This document shows, in pieces, positions 32,901 through 42,626 of a stretch of DNA of 54,006 nt; the first letter of the stretch is position 1, and every line of letters starts with the position of its first letter. The stretch lies in the NCBI GenBank assembly GCA_930989535.1, contig CAKNLK010000016.1, positions 1-54,006 on the forward strand. Direction: 5' to 3'. A program made the translations under genes and the position numbers. The stretch comes from an uncultured Clostridia bacterium (lineage in GTDB: Bacteria; Bacillota; Clostridia; Christensenellales; Borkfalkiaceae). The notes under the pieces are model-generated. The model had not been told where the DNA came from and did no database searches. It worked only from the letters and a program-made list of their open reading frames with translations.

Positions 32901-32906
32901 ATTGTA
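32901..32906 (-). promoter_or_regulatory. -10 element of the HTH gene, adjacent to its start codon
   Basis: TACAAT on the minus strand, then AGCAGC, then ATG. The spacing equals that at the araC gene. The -35 is poor (AATACT at 17 bp). Confidence 0.5.
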
Positions 32907-33027
32907 GCAATTATTTGGTAAAAAGTATTGAAAAAGAAGAAATCTTCTTACGTTTTTCCGAAAGTCCGATTTTCGCGCAATTTTCCAAAAAAATCCGAAA
33001 ATAATCGTTAAAATCACTTAATTTCGT

Positions 33028-33056
33028 TTGACTTCTATTGACGGATATGGTATTAT
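33028..33056 (+). promoter_or_regulatory. promoter of the S10-spc-alpha operon
   Basis: TTGACT (33028-33033), 17-bp spacer, TATTAT (33051-33056). Start near 33063, about 245 nt before rpsJ. Confidence 0.8.
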
Positions 33057-33062
33057 ATTTAG

Positions 33063-33202
33063 GCTGTGTAATAGGGTTGAGGTATAAAGTTACTTCAATC
33101 GCTTTGGGTTGCGAGGATAAATACAGCACAATCGCGCCCTTTGCGAAGATAATTTATACCGACAAATGTGGGGGCATGACCCCTGCGACTAACCGGAGTA
33201 CA
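33063..33202 (+). ncRNA. structured leader of the rpsJ operon, family unknown
   Basis: Three local stems are visible: TTGAGGTA with TACTTCAA (33077-33098), GGGttGCGA with TCGCgCCC (33106-33139), and GGGG-CATGA-CCCC (33171-33183). A terminator follows. This looks like a cis-regulatory RNA controlling the ribosomal operon, but I do not recognise a known class, and no ligand or protein can be named. Confidence 0.5.
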
Positions 33203-33240
33203 GCCATTCAATAGTATATATCGAATGGCGTTTCTTTTTG
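33203..33240 (+). terminator. attenuator-type terminator in the rpsJ leader
   Basis: GCCATTC pairs with GAATGGC around a 13-nt AT-rich loop, then GTTTCTTTTTG. It stands between the promoter and rpsJ with no gene before it, so it must be bypassed for ribosomal protein synthesis. Confidence 0.7.
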
Positions 33241-33308
33241 TGAAATACTTCGACACACACGGCTCAGTTGACAGAAAGTTAGTATAAAAAACGGAGGAAT
33301 CTAACAAG

Positions 33309-33608
33309 ATGGCAGGACAGAAAATCAGAATCAAACTCGCCGCGTATGACCACGAACTCGTCGATTTGGCAGCGCAGCGCATTGTCGACACGATGCAGAA
33401 ATCGGGCGCAAAAATCAGTGGCCCCATCCCTCTGCCCACCGAAAAGGAAATCGTCACCATTCTCCGCTCGCCGCACAAGGATAAGGACAGCCGCGAGCAG
33501 TTCGAAATCCGCACCCACAAGAGGATTATCGACATCTACAGCCCCAACGCGAAGCTGTTGGACAGCGTTCACCTTCCCGCGGGCGTAGACATCAAAATCA
33601 AACTGTAA
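33309..33608 (+). CDS. rpsJ: 30S ribosomal protein S10
   Basis: A 99-residue small-subunit protein, also the NusE antitermination partner. It shows [30 protein letters not shown] and [19 protein letters not shown] ten bases upstream in the same GGAGGAATCTAACAA context as rplL. First gene of an unbroken plus-strand series to rplQ. Confidence 0.97.
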   Translation: MAGQKIRIKLAAYDHELVDLAAQRIVDTMQKSGAKISGPIPLPTEKEIVTILRSPHKDKDSREQFEIRTHKRIIDIYSPNAKLLDSVHLPAGVDIKIKL

Positions 33609-33682
33609 AAAATTATGCCAGATAATACTTTGTGAATTCAAGGTATTGACGAAATATTTATTATAAGGAGTGAACTTTATCA

Positions 33683-34318
33683 ATGAATAAAGCAATCATC
33701 GGACGCAAAGTCGGAATGACGCAAATCTTTACTCCGGAAGGGAAAGTGATTCCCGTGACGGTAGTAGAGGCGGGCCCCTGCCCCGTGGTACAGATTAAGA
33801 CGGTGGAAAAGGACGGCTATGCCGCTTTGAAACTCGGCTTCGACGAAACCACGGAAAAGAGACTCAGCAAGCCCGAACTCGGCCAGTTCAAAAAGGCGGG
33901 CGTAAAACCCCAAAAGGTTCTCAAAGAATTCCGCCTGGCAGACCTCTCTTCCTATGAAGTCGGCAAAGACGTCACGGTCGAGCAGTTCAAAGAGGGCGAG
34001 CGCGTAGACGTCGTCGGCACCAGCAAGGGCCACGGCTTCACGGGCGTCATCAAGAGATGGAACCAGCACCGTTTGAAAGAAACGCACGGCGTCGGCCCCG
34101 TACACAGGGAAGTCGGTTCGTTCGGCTCCATCAACCCCGCGCGCGTGTTCAAGCAGATGCACATGCCCGGACAGTACGGTCATGAGAGAGTTACCGTTCA
34201 GAACCTTGAAGTCGTCAAGGTGGACGCGGCGAGAAACGCGCTCCTCATCAAAGGCGCGATTCCCGGCCCCAAGGGCAGCATCGTGACGGTGAGCGACAGC
34301 GTCAAGAAGTCCAAATAA
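33683..34318 (+). CDS. rplC: 50S ribosomal protein L3
   Basis: A 211-residue protein near the peptidyl transferase centre. Signature [16 protein letters not shown] at the N-terminus and [15 protein letters not shown] in the middle loop. The GQYGHERVT loop holds the position of the modified Gln of proteobacteria. AAGGAG upstream. Confidence 0.97.
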   Translation: MNKAIIGRKVGMTQIFTPEGKVIPVTVVEAGPCPVVQIKTVEKDGYAALKLGFDETTEKRLSKPELGQFKKAGVKPQKVLKEFRLADLSSYEVGKDVTVEQFKEGERVDVVGTSKGHGFTGVIKRWNQHRLKETHGVGPVHREVGSFGSINPARVFKQMHMPGQYGHERVTVQNLEVVKVDAARNALLIKGAIPGPKGSIVTVSDSVKKSK

Positions 34319-34332
34319 GGAGAGTTAAGAAA

Positions 34333-34959
34333 ATGCCTAGCGTTAAGATATACAAGATGGACGGGTCGGTTGCCGGCGAAATGCAGCTTTCCGACAAGAT
34401 CTTCGGCGCGGAATACAACGAGCCGCTGATCCACCAGGCGGTCGTAACCCGCCTTGCGAACGAAAGACAGGGCACCAAGAGCACGCTCACCCGCACGGAA
34501 GTGCGCGGCGGCGGCGCGAAGCCGTGGCGCCAGAAGGGCACCGGCCGTGCGCGTCAGGGCTCCATCCGCGCTCCGCAGTGGACGAAGGGCGGCGTCGTGT
34601 TCGCACCCAAGAGCAGGGATTTCTCCAAAAAGATGAACGTGGAAGCCAAGCGCGGCGCGCTGTTCTCCGCACTCTCCAAAAAGGTCGCGGACGGCGAATT
34701 GATTGTCGTGGACAAACTCGAAGTGAGCGCGCCCAAGACGAAGGAAATGGTCAAGTTCCTCGACGCGCTGAAGCTGGATAAGAGGACGGTCGTAGTCATG
34801 GACAACGACGACGCGAACGTCATCCTCGCCAGCCGCAACATCCCCACCCTCAGCACCCTCCCCGTGGCGCAGATCAGCACCTACGAAGTGGTCGCCAACA
34901 GCAAAGTCGTCCTCACCAAGGGCGCTGTCGAAAAAATTCAGGAGGTCTACGGAGCGTAA
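34333..34959 (+). CDS. rplD: 50S ribosomal protein L4
   Basis: A 208-residue exit-tunnel protein. The extended loop [20 protein letters not shown] is intact. In E. coli L4 represses the S10 operon through its leader, so the rpsJ leader here is a candidate target. The stop overlaps the rplW start by one base (TAATG). Confidence 0.97.
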   Translation: MPSVKIYKMDGSVAGEMQLSDKIFGAEYNEPLIHQAVVTRLANERQGTKSTLTRTEVRGGGAKPWRQKGTGRARQGSIRAPQWTKGGVVFAPKSRDFSKKMNVEAKRGALFSALSKKVADGELIVVDKLEVSAPKTKEMVKFLDALKLDKRTVVVMDNDDANVILASRNIPTLSTLPVAQISTYEVVANSKVVLTKGAVEKIQEVYGA

Positions 34960-35249
34960 TGAGACCGGAAGACATTATCATCAAGCCCATCCTCACCGAA
35001 AAGGGCTACGACGGGATCGCGACGAAGAAGTACACCTTCCAGGTGGCCAAGGGCGCGAATAAGACGGAAATCAAAATCGCAGTCGAAAAGCTCTTCGGAG
35101 TCAAGGTTGCGAGCGTAAACACCGCGAACGTGCGCGGCAAGCTGAAGAGAATGGGCAGGAGCGAGGGCATGACTCCCTCCTACAAAAAGGCCATCGTTCA
35201 GTTGACCGAGGACAGCAAGGCAATCGAATATTTCAATTCGCTGTCCTAA
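34959..35249 (+). CDS. rplW: 50S ribosomal protein L23
   Basis: A 96-residue protein at the tunnel exit that docks SRP and trigger factor. It opens [18 protein letters not shown] and has [20 protein letters not shown]. Translationally coupled to rplD. Confidence 0.96.
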   Translation: MRPEDIIIKPILTEKGYDGIATKKYTFQVAKGANKTEIKIAVEKLFGVKVASVNTANVRGKLKRMGRSEGMTPSYKKAIVQLTEDSKAIEYFNSLS

Positions 35250-35276
35250 ATAGTCTAAACGGAGGAACACAGTAAA

Positions 35277-36104
<828 letters not shown>

Positions 36105-36119
36105 GGGAGGATCACTTAA

Positions 36120-36398
36120 ATGAGCAGAAGCGTAAAGAAAGGGCCTTACGTTGAAGCGAGACTTCTCAAAAGGGTTGAGGAGCTCAACGCGGCCAACGAT
36201 AAAAAGGTATTGAAGACGTGGTCGAGAGCGTCGACGATCTTCCCGCAGATGGTAGGGCACACGATTGCCGTGCACGACGGGCGCAAGCACGTTCCCGTCT
36301 ACATCACGGAAGACATGGTTGGCTGCAAGCTCGGCGAGTTTGCCCCGACCAGAACGTTTAAAGGGCATGCCGGCGGCAAGACGACCGGCAAGAAGTAA
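36120..36398 (+). CDS. rpsS: 30S ribosomal protein S19
   Basis: A 92-residue head protein. [40 protein letters not shown] and [14 protein letters not shown] are family-typical. GGGAGG lies upstream, 15 bases after rplB. Confidence 0.97.
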   Translation: MSRSVKKGPYVEARLLKRVEELNAANDKKVLKTWSRASTIFPQMVGHTIAVHDGRKHVPVYITEDMVGCKLGEFAPTRTFKGHAGGKTTGKK

Positions 36399-36413
36399 GG
36401 AGGTCGCGGATAA

Positions 36414-36803
36414 ATGGCTAAGAATACGCGCGAAAAAGCAAAAAAGATTGCGGAAAACAAGGACAGGCGTCCTTACGCGACCGCAAGGCATATCAGAATG
36501 TCTCCTTATAAAGTACGCAGGGCGCTCACCCTCATCCGGGGCAAGAGCGTGAACGAGGCGGCTGCAATCCTCGAATACGCCACCATCATTTCGGCGGAGC
36601 CGGTCAGAAAGGTTCTGCTGTCGGCGGCGGCAAACGCGGAACATAACTACGGCATGGACAGGGGCGATTTGATTGTCGCCGAAGCGTATGCCGACCAGGG
36701 CCCCACGCTCAAGAGGATGAACCCCGTCTCCAAGGGCAGGGCACACGCCATCCTCAAGAGAACCAGCCACATCACCGTCGTCCTCGACGTCAAGAGTAAG
36801 TAA
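36414..36803 (+). CDS. rplV: 50S ribosomal protein L22
   Basis: A 129-residue exit-tunnel protein with a slightly longer basic N-terminus than usual. ATARHIRMSPYKVRRALTLI, then DQGPTLKRMNPVSKGRAHAI, which forms the beta-hairpin lining the tunnel (macrolide-resistance site). AAGGAGG upstream. Confidence 0.96.
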   Translation: MAKNTREKAKKIAENKDRRPYATARHIRMSPYKVRRALTLIRGKSVNEAAAILEYATIISAEPVRKVLLSAAANAEHNYGMDRGDLIVAEAYADQGPTLKRMNPVSKGRAHAILKRTSHITVVLDVKSK

Positions 36804-36815
36804 GGAGAGTTCGAA

Positions 36816-37475
36816 ATGGGACAGAAAGTTAATCCGCACGGTTTGCGCGTCGGCGTCATCAAGAGCTGGGACACCCAGTGGTATGCCGATAAAAAAGATT
36901 TCGCAAAGAACCTGAAAGAGGACTACGAAATCCGCAAATTCATCAAAGATAAATACTATGCAGCTGCAGTGAGCAAAATTCTCATCGAGCGCGCCGCCAA
37001 CCGCATCGTCGTCACCGTATTCACGGGCAAACCCGGCGTTCTGATTGGCAAGGCCGGCTCGGAAATCGAGGTCATCAAAAAAGACCTCGCCAAGCTCACG
37101 AAGGGCAAGAACATCGTCATCAACGTCACGGAAGTGCGCAAGCCCGATTCGGACGCGCAGCTCGTCGCCGAGGGCGTAGCCCAGCAGCTGGAAAAGCGCA
37201 TGTCTTTCCGCCGCGCGATGAAGCAGGCAATCGGCCGCGCGATGCGCTCGGGCGTCAAGGGCGTCAAGATGATGGTTTCCGGCCGTCTGGACGGCGCCGA
37301 AATCGCCCGCTGCGAGCAGTACCACGAGGGTTCCATCCCTCTGCAGACGCTGCGCGCGGACATCGATTACGGTTTTGCCGAAGCGCACACCACGTTCGGC
37401 ATGATTGGTGTCAAGGTCTGGATTTACAAGGGCGAAATCCTCAAGGCCAAAGCGCATGAAGGAGGAGAACAGTAA
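36816..37475 (+). CDS. rpsC: 30S ribosomal protein S3
   Basis: A 219-residue head protein. [20 protein letters not shown], a KH domain with [18 protein letters not shown], and a C-terminal domain [20 protein letters not shown]. The stop overlaps the rplP start (TAATG). Confidence 0.97.
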   Translation: MGQKVNPHGLRVGVIKSWDTQWYADKKDFAKNLKEDYEIRKFIKDKYYAAAVSKILIERAANRIVVTVFTGKPGVLIGKAGSEIEVIKKDLAKLTKGKNIVINVTEVRKPDSDAQLVAEGVAQQLEKRMSFRRAMKQAIGRAMRSGVKGVKMMVSGRLDGAEIARCEQYHEGSIPLQTLRADIDYGFAEAHTTFGMIGVKVWIYKGEILKAKAHEGGEQ

Positions 37476-37948
37476 TGTTAATTCCGAAGAGAGTCAAGAG
37501 AAGAAAACAGCACCGCGGCAACATCAAGGGCCAGGCGCAGAAGGGCAACAAGGTCGCGTACGGCGAGTACGGCCTGGTTGCGGCGGAGGGCGCAAGGATT
37601 ACCTCCCGCCAAATTGAGGCGGCCCGTATCGCGATGACGCGTTTCATCAAGCGCGGCGGTCAGGTCTGGATCGATATATTCCCGCACAAACCGATTACGC
37701 GCCACCCCGCCGAGTCCCGTATGGGTTCCGGTAAAGGTGCGGTCGAGTACTGGGTAGCAATCGTCAAGCCGGGCAGGGTTCTGTTCGAAATGGCGGGCGT
37801 TCCCGAAGACGTGGCGAAAGAGGCGATGCGCCTTGCGGGCCACAAACTTCCCGTCAAGACCAAATTCATGGTCAAGGGCGACGTCAACCCCGTTACGGGC
37901 CGCATGCCCGACGGCAGCGAAAAAATCACAGAAGGCGGTGAGGGTTAA
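37475..37948 (+). CDS. rplP: 50S ribosomal protein L16
   Basis: A 157-residue protein at the A-site region. [20 protein letters not shown] and [19 protein letters not shown] are typical. It carries about 13 extra C-terminal residues (acidic, Gly-rich) beyond the usual 140-145. TAATG junctions on both sides couple it to rpsC and rpmC. Confidence 0.97.
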   Translation: MLIPKRVKRRKQHRGNIKGQAQKGNKVAYGEYGLVAAEGARITSRQIEAARIAMTRFIKRGGQVWIDIFPHKPITRHPAESRMGSGKGAVEYWVAIVKPGRVLFEMAGVPEDVAKEAMRLAGHKLPVKTKFMVKGDVNPVTGRMPDGSEKITEGGEG

Positions 37949-38145
37949 TGAAAGGCAAGGAACTTCACAACATGACCGATGAAGAGCTGCAGACCAAGCT
38001 CGGCGAACTGAAAACGGAGCTGTTCAACCTCCGCTTCCGCCACGCGTCCGGCCAGCTCGAAAACCCTATGACGATTGCTTCCTGCAAAAAGGACATCGCG
38101 CGCGTCAATACCGTGATTCGCGAAAGAGAAATCAAGAGGGCATAA
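37948..38145 (+). CDS. rpmC: 50S ribosomal protein L29
   Basis: A 65-residue two-helix protein near the tunnel exit: ELHNMTDEELQTKLGELKTE, LFNLRFRHASGQLENP. One-base overlap with rplP. Confidence 0.96.
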   Translation: MKGKELHNMTDEELQTKLGELKTELFNLRFRHASGQLENPMTIASCKKDIARVNTVIREREIKRA

Positions 38146-38160
38146 GGAAGGGTACGAAAC

Positions 38161-38415
38161 ATGGAAAGAAATTTGAGAAAGGAAAGAGTCGGACTCGTCG
38201 TATCCGACAAAATGGATAAAACGGTGGTCGTCGCCATCGTGGATAAGAGCATCCATCCCCTCTATAAGAAGACCATCACCAAGACGAAGAAGATTAAAGC
38301 GCACGACGAGCAGAACGACTGCGTCGTGGGCGACAAGGTCCGCATCGTGGAAACGAGGAAGCTCAGCAAGGACAAATGCTGGCGCGTTGCCGAAATCGTC
38401 GAAAAGGCGAAGTAA
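38161..38415 (+). CDS. rpsQ: 30S ribosomal protein S17
   Basis: An 84-residue OB-fold protein: [67 protein letters not shown] upstream. Confidence 0.96.
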   Translation: MERNLRKERVGLVVSDKMDKTVVVAIVDKSIHPLYKKTITKTKKIKAHDEQNDCVVGDKVRIVETRKLSKDKCWRVAEIVEKAK

Positions 38416-38438
38416 GAGTATAAGGAGAGTAGAGCCAT

Positions 38439-38807
38439 ATGATACAACCGCAGACAAGGCTTAAAGCGGCCGATAACTCCGGCGCGAAAGAGCTCATGTG
38501 CATACGGGTTCTGGGCGGTTCCTTCCGCAAAAGCGGCAACATCGGCGACGTAATCATCGCCAGCGTCAAAACCGCGACCCCCGGCGGCGCCGTCAAAAAG
38601 GGCGAAGTCGTCAAGGCGGTCATCGTCAGAACCAGCAAGGGCATCCGCCGTCCCGACGGTACTTACATCCGTTTCGACGACAATGCCGCCGTCATCATCG
38701 ATAACCAGAAACAGCCGCGGGGCACCCGTATCTTCGGGCCCATCGCGCGCGAACTGAGGGATAAAGACTACATGCGCATCATCTCCCTCGCGCCCGAAGT
38801 GCTGTAA
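38439..38807 (+). CDS. rplN: 50S ribosomal protein L14
   Basis: A 122-residue interface protein: [47 protein letters not shown] and [20 protein letters not shown]. Standard length. First gene of the classical spc section. Confidence 0.98.
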   Translation: MIQPQTRLKAADNSGAKELMCIRVLGGSFRKSGNIGDVIIASVKTATPGGAVKKGEVVKAVIVRTSKGIRRPDGTYIRFDDNAAVIIDNQKQPRGTRIFGPIARELRDKDYMRIISLAPEVL

Positions 38808-38820
38808 GGAGGACTGCGCA

Positions 38821-39249
38821 ATGAACGTAAAACTGAACGATACAGTCGTCGTCATCACGGGCAAGGACAAGGGCAAGACGGGCAAAGTGGTTTCCACTTC
38901 CCCCAAGGCCGGCCGCGTCACCGTGCAGGGCGTCAACATTCAAAAGAAGCATATGAAAGCGCGCAAGGCGAACGCCGTTTCGCAGATTATCGAGCGCGAG
39001 GGCGCCATCGACGCGTCCAACGTCATGGTCATCTGCGACAAGTGCGGCAAGGCGACGCGCGTGAAGCACGCCTTCGTCGAGCAGGACGGCAAGATGAAGA
39101 AGGTGCGCGTGTGTAAGTGCGGCAACGTGCTCGACAAGGTCTATAAGAAGCAGACCAAGGGCGCCGCTCCCAAGGCGGAGGAAGCTCCCAAAAAGAGGAC
39201 GCGCAAGCGCACGGCGAAGGCAGAAGCTGCCGAAGAGAAGAAGGACTGA
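38821..39249 (+). CDS. rplX: 50S ribosomal protein L24 with zinc-ribbon Cys and basic C-terminal extension
   Basis: A 142-residue assembly-initiator protein; about 103 is usual. The KOW domain (DTVVVITGKDKGKTGKVV) and MKARKANAVSQIIEREGAI are normal. Cys pairs CDKC and CKC (the second lacks one spacer residue) suggest a zinc ribbon. After residue 108 comes a low-complexity Lys/Ala/Glu tail (PKAEEAPKKRTRKRTAKAEA) of about 35 residues, probably disordered and lineage-specific. Confidence 0.95.
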   Translation: MNVKLNDTVVVITGKDKGKTGKVVSTSPKAGRVTVQGVNIQKKHMKARKANAVSQIIEREGAIDASNVMVICDKCGKATRVKHAFVEQDGKMKKVRVCKCGNVLDKVYKKQTKGAAPKAEEAPKKRTRKRTAKAEAAEEKKD

Positions 39250-39265
39250 GGCGAGGTAATACCAA

Positions 39266-39823
39266 ATGGCAGAAAAAGCATATAAAAACAGGGTTAAGGA
39301 GCAGTACGAAACGGAAGTCGTGCCCTACCTCGTCAAAAAGTTCGGCTACAAGAACGTGAACGAGGTTCCCAAACTCGTAAAAATCGTTATCAACTCGGGC
39401 CTGGGCGACATCAAGGACAACGCCAAGAGCGTGCAGATTGCGCACGACGAACTCAAGGCGATTTCCGGCCAGAAGCCCGTCATTACCAAGGCGAAGAAAT
39501 CGGTCGCGAACTTCAAAGTCCGCGAGGGTATGTCCGTCGGCCTGAAGGTTACGCTCAGACAGAACCGCATGTACGAATTCTTCGACAAGTTCGTATCCAT
39601 CGCGCTGCCGCGCGTCCGCGACTTCCGCGGCGTTCCCGTGAATTCGTTCGACGGGCGCGGCAACTATGCGATGGGCGTCAAAGAGCAGCTCATCTTCCCC
39701 GAAATCTCCTACGACCAGGTCGAGAAGATTCGCGGGTTCGATATCTGCTTCGTGACGACCGCCAAAACGGATGAGGAAGCGAGAGAGCTTCTCGGGGCGC
39801 TGGGTATGCCCTTCAAGAAATAA
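39266..39823 (+). CDS. rplE: 50S ribosomal protein L5
   Basis: A 185-residue 5S rRNA-binding protein: [59 protein letters not shown] and a C-terminal [13 protein letters not shown]. Typical length is 179-180. Confidence 0.97.
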   Translation: MAEKAYKNRVKEQYETEVVPYLVKKFGYKNVNEVPKLVKIVINSGLGDIKDNAKSVQIAHDELKAISGQKPVITKAKKSVANFKVREGMSVGLKVTLRQNRMYEFFDKFVSIALPRVRDFRGVPVNSFDGRGNYAMGVKEQLIFPEISYDQVEKIRGFDICFVTTAKTDEEARELLGALGMPFKK

Positions 39824-39837
39824 GGAGATACGGACTT

Positions 39838-40023
39838 ATGGCAAAGAAATCAATGATAAATAAACAGCAGAGAACGCCCAAATATTCCACGCGGGCGTAC
39901 ACCCGTTGCAGCATCTGCGGCCGTCCGCACGCCGTATTGCGCAAGTACGGCATCTGCCGTATCTGCTTCCGCAACCTGGCGTACAAGGGGCAAATCCCGG
40001 GCGTGAAAAAGGCGAGCTGGTAA
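39838..40023 (+). CDS. rpsZ: 30S ribosomal protein S14, zinc-binding short type
   Basis: A 61-residue protein: [20 protein letters not shown] then [20 protein letters not shown], the four-Cys zinc ribbon that separates the type Z paralogue from the 90-100-residue Cys-free form. Gram-positive lineages keep this form in the spc operon. Confidence 0.97.
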   Translation: MAKKSMINKQQRTPKYSTRAYTRCSICGRPHAVLRKYGICRICFRNLAYKGQIPGVKKASW

Positions 40024-40034
40024 GGAGGCACATC

Positions 40035-40424
40035 ATGACAGATCCTATCGCAGATATGCTCACAAGAATCCGGAATGCGATCACCGCGAAGCACGAAACG
40101 GTGGAGGTGCCCGCTTCCAACATGAAAAAAGCGATTGCGAACATCCTTCTCGAAGAGGGCTACGTCAAGAACGTCAAGTTCGAGGACGACGGCCTTTCGG
40201 GCAAGCTCGTAATCGAGCTCAAATATGCCGACGGCAAATCGGTTATTTCGGGGCTGAAGAGAGTCTCGAAACCCGGCCTGCGCACCTATTCGGGCGCAGA
40301 GCGCATGCCCAAGGTCTTGGGGGGGCTCGGAACGGCCATCGTTTCCACCTCCAAGGGAATAATGACGGACAAACAGGCAAAAGCCGCGAACGTGGGCGGC
40401 GAAGTGCTTTGTTTCGTCTGGTAA
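40035..40424 (+). CDS. rpsH: 30S ribosomal protein S8
   Basis: A 129-residue central-domain protein: [20 protein letters not shown], and [20 protein letters not shown] near the C-terminus. In E. coli it represses the spc operon. ATG 40035 has GGAGG seven bases upstream. Confidence 0.97.
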   Translation: MTDPIADMLTRIRNAITAKHETVEVPASNMKKAIANILLEEGYVKNVKFEDDGLSGKLVIELKYADGKSVISGLKRVSKPGLRTYSGAERMPKVLGGLGTAIVSTSKGIMTDKQAKAANVGGEVLCFVW

Positions 40425-40436
40425 GGAGGCAAGCAA

Positions 40437-40976
40437 ATGTCCAGAATAGGAAGAATGCCTGTCGCGCTCCCCGCGGGCGTCACGGTCGACGTGAAAGACG
40501 GAAAGATGGTCGTGAAGGGCCCCAAGGGCACGCTGGAGCAGGAAATTGATTCGAGAATCGCCGTCGCGGTGGAAAACGGCCACGCCGTTCTTACCCGCGC
40601 GAACGATTCCAAGGAACTCAGGGCCAAACACGGGCTGTACAGGGCGCTTTTGCACAACATGGTCACGGGCGTCACGAACGGCTACTCGAAGGGCCTGGTT
40701 ATCAACGGCGTCGGCTACAAGGTTGCCAAGCAGGGGAACAAAATCGTGCTGAACATCGGTTATTCGCATCCCATTGAATTTGCGGAAATCGAAGGCGTCA
40801 AGCTCGACTGCCCCACGCAGACGGAAATCACCGTGTCGGGCATCGACAAGGTGAAAGTCGGCCAGGTAGCTGCGAATATCCGCTCGCTGCGCGAGCCGGA
40901 ACCGTACCACGGTTACGGCATCCGTTACAAGGACGAAGTCATCGAGCGCAAGGAAGGCAAGACGGCCGGTAAATAA
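40437..40976 (+). CDS. rplF: 50S ribosomal protein L6
   Basis: A 179-residue protein of the sarcin-ricin region: [20 protein letters not shown], the central [20 protein letters not shown] and the C-terminal [20 protein letters not shown]. Usual length. AAGGAGG upstream. Confidence 0.97.
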   Translation: MSRIGRMPVALPAGVTVDVKDGKMVVKGPKGTLEQEIDSRIAVAVENGHAVLTRANDSKELRAKHGLYRALLHNMVTGVTNGYSKGLVINGVGYKVAKQGNKIVLNIGYSHPIEFAEIEGVKLDCPTQTEITVSGIDKVKVGQVAANIRSLREPEPYHGYGIRYKDEVIERKEGKTAGK

Positions 40977-40990
40977 AGGAGCGTAAAAAC

Positions 40991-41359
40991 ATGATTTCGA
41001 AAATAGATAAAAATGCAGACAGAGTGCAGCGTCACGCGCGCGTCCGCAAAAAGATTGCGGGCACGGCGGAAACTCCCCGCTTCAACGTGTACAGGAGCCT
41101 CAATCACATTTACGTTCAGGTAATCGACGACGTGAAGGGGGTAACCCTCGTCTCCGCGTCCACGATGGAAAAGGCCGTCAAGGAAAAGATTCAGAATCTG
41201 ACCAAAACGGAAGCTGCGAAGGTCGTCGGGGCGGAAGCCGCGAAGAAAGCTCTTGCCGCAGGCATCGAAACGGTCGTGTTCGACAGGGGCGGCTACATCT
41301 ACACGGGCCGCGTGAAGAGCGTAGCCGACGGCGCGAGAGAAGCCGGACTTAAATTCTGA
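40991..41359 (+). CDS. rplR: 50S ribosomal protein L18
   Basis: A 122-residue 5S rRNA-binding protein: [60 protein letters not shown] upstream. Confidence 0.97.
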   Translation: MISKIDKNADRVQRHARVRKKIAGTAETPRFNVYRSLNHIYVQVIDDVKGVTLVSASTMEKAVKEKIQNLTKTEAAKVVGAEAAKKALAAGIETVVFDRGGYIYTGRVKSVADGAREAGLKF

Positions 41360-41372
41360 TAGGAGAACAGGA

Positions 41373-41894
41373 ATGGCAAGAGAAGACAGAAGGCCTGCAA
41401 GAAGGCAGGAAGAAAACGACGGATTCATCAAAAAGCTCATTCAGGTCAACCGCGTCACGAAGGTCGTCAAGGGCGGCCGCAACATGCGCTTTGCGGCGCT
41501 GGTCGTCGTGGGCGACGGCAAGGGCAGAGTCGGCGTCGGCTCGGGCAAGGCGAACGAAGTTCCCGAGGCGATTGAAAAGGCCACCGCGCAGGCAAAGAGA
41601 AATCTGATTACCGTGCCCATGCTCGGCACGACCATCCCGCACGAAGTGTACGGCAAATTCGGCCGCGGCTACGTTTACATGATGCCGGCTGCCGAAGGTA
41701 CCGGCGTTATCGCGGGCGGCCCCGTCCGCGCGGTCATGGAAGCGGCGGGCGTCAAGGACATCCGTACGAAATCGCACGGCACGAGCAACCCGATTAACTG
41801 CGTGAAAGCCACCATCGCCGGGCTTGCCGACTTAAAGACGGCGGAGCAGCTCGCGGCGGCGCGCGGCAAGACCGTGGAAGAGATCGTGGGCTAA
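41373..41894 (+). CDS. rpsE: 30S ribosomal protein S5
   Basis: A 173-residue decoding-accuracy protein: INRVTKVV-like opening ([20 protein letters not shown]), then [20 protein letters not shown] and [19 protein letters not shown]. Full length. Confidence 0.97.
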   Translation: MAREDRRPARRQEENDGFIKKLIQVNRVTKVVKGGRNMRFAALVVVGDGKGRVGVGSGKANEVPEAIEKATAQAKRNLITVPMLGTTIPHEVYGKFGRGYVYMMPAAEGTGVIAGGPVRAVMEAAGVKDIRTKSHGTSNPINCVKATIAGLADLKTAEQLAAARGKTVEEIVG

Positions 41895-41906
41895 GGAGGG
41901 ACGAGA

Positions 41907-42086
41907 ATGGCACAAATCAAAGTTACACTCGTAAAAAGCACTATCGGCAGCACGCCGACGCAGAAGGCTACGGTCGCTGCGCTGGGGCTGAAAAAGATTC
42001 GCTCCTTCCGCATTCACGAAGAAAACCCCGCAATCATGGGGCAGATTAAAAAAGTTTCTCACCTTGTCAAGGTCGAGAAGATGTAA
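41907..42086 (+). CDS. rpmD: 50S ribosomal protein L30
   Basis: A 59-residue protein read from ATG 41907 after AAGGAGGG: MAQIKVTLVKSTIGSTPTQK, AALGLKKIRSFRIHEENPAI, ending KVSHLVKVEKM. The short bacterial L30 with ferredoxin-like fold, in its normal place between rpsE and rplO. Confidence 0.95.
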   Translation: MAQIKVTLVKSTIGSTPTQKATVAALGLKKIRSFRIHEENPAIMGQIKKVSHLVKVEKM

Positions 42087-42098
42087 GGAGCGAGCGAC

Positions 42099-42545
42099 AT
42101 GAGAATTGATACGATACAACCGGCAATCGGTTCCAACACTCCCTCGAAGCGCCTCGGCCGCGGCATCGGTTCGGGCCTGGGCAAAACGAGCGGCAAGGGC
42201 CACAAGGGCCAGTGGGCGCGTTCGGGCGGCGGGGTTCGCCCCGGTTTCGAAGGCGGCCAGACCCCGATTCACAGAAGGCTCCCCAAGCGCGGCTTCAACA
42301 ATAAATTCCGCAAGGAATACGTTATCGTCAATCTTTCGGCGCTTTCGGGCGTCGAGGCGGGCACGGTGGTGGACTATGACTTCGTAATGGCGAACAAGCT
42401 CGCCAAGCAGGTCAAGGACAACAGCGGTTTGAAGGTTCTCGGCACGGGCGAACTCAAAAACGCCATCACGGTCAAGGCGGCCAAGTTCTCCGCTTCCGCG
42501 AAGGAAGCGATTGAAAAGGCCGGCGGAAAAGCCGAAACGCTCTGA
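42099..42545 (+). CDS. rplO: 50S ribosomal protein L15
   Basis: A 148-residue assembly protein: [40 protein letters not shown] and [20 protein letters not shown]. The 81 bases after it hold GC-rich inverted repeats but no terminator, so transcription continues into secY. Confidence 0.97.
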   Translation: MRIDTIQPAIGSNTPSKRLGRGIGSGLGKTSGKGHKGQWARSGGGVRPGFEGGQTPIHRRLPKRGFNNKFRKEYVIVNLSALSGVEAGTVVDYDFVMANKLAKQVKDNSGLKVLGTGELKNAITVKAAKFSASAKEAIEKAGGKAETL

Positions 42546-42626
42546 GCATTTCGCTTTCCGCCGCGGCGGAAGGGGGAATCGCGCTTTCCCGCTTCGGCGG
42601 GCAGTCTTCAATTTTAGGAGAACAAG

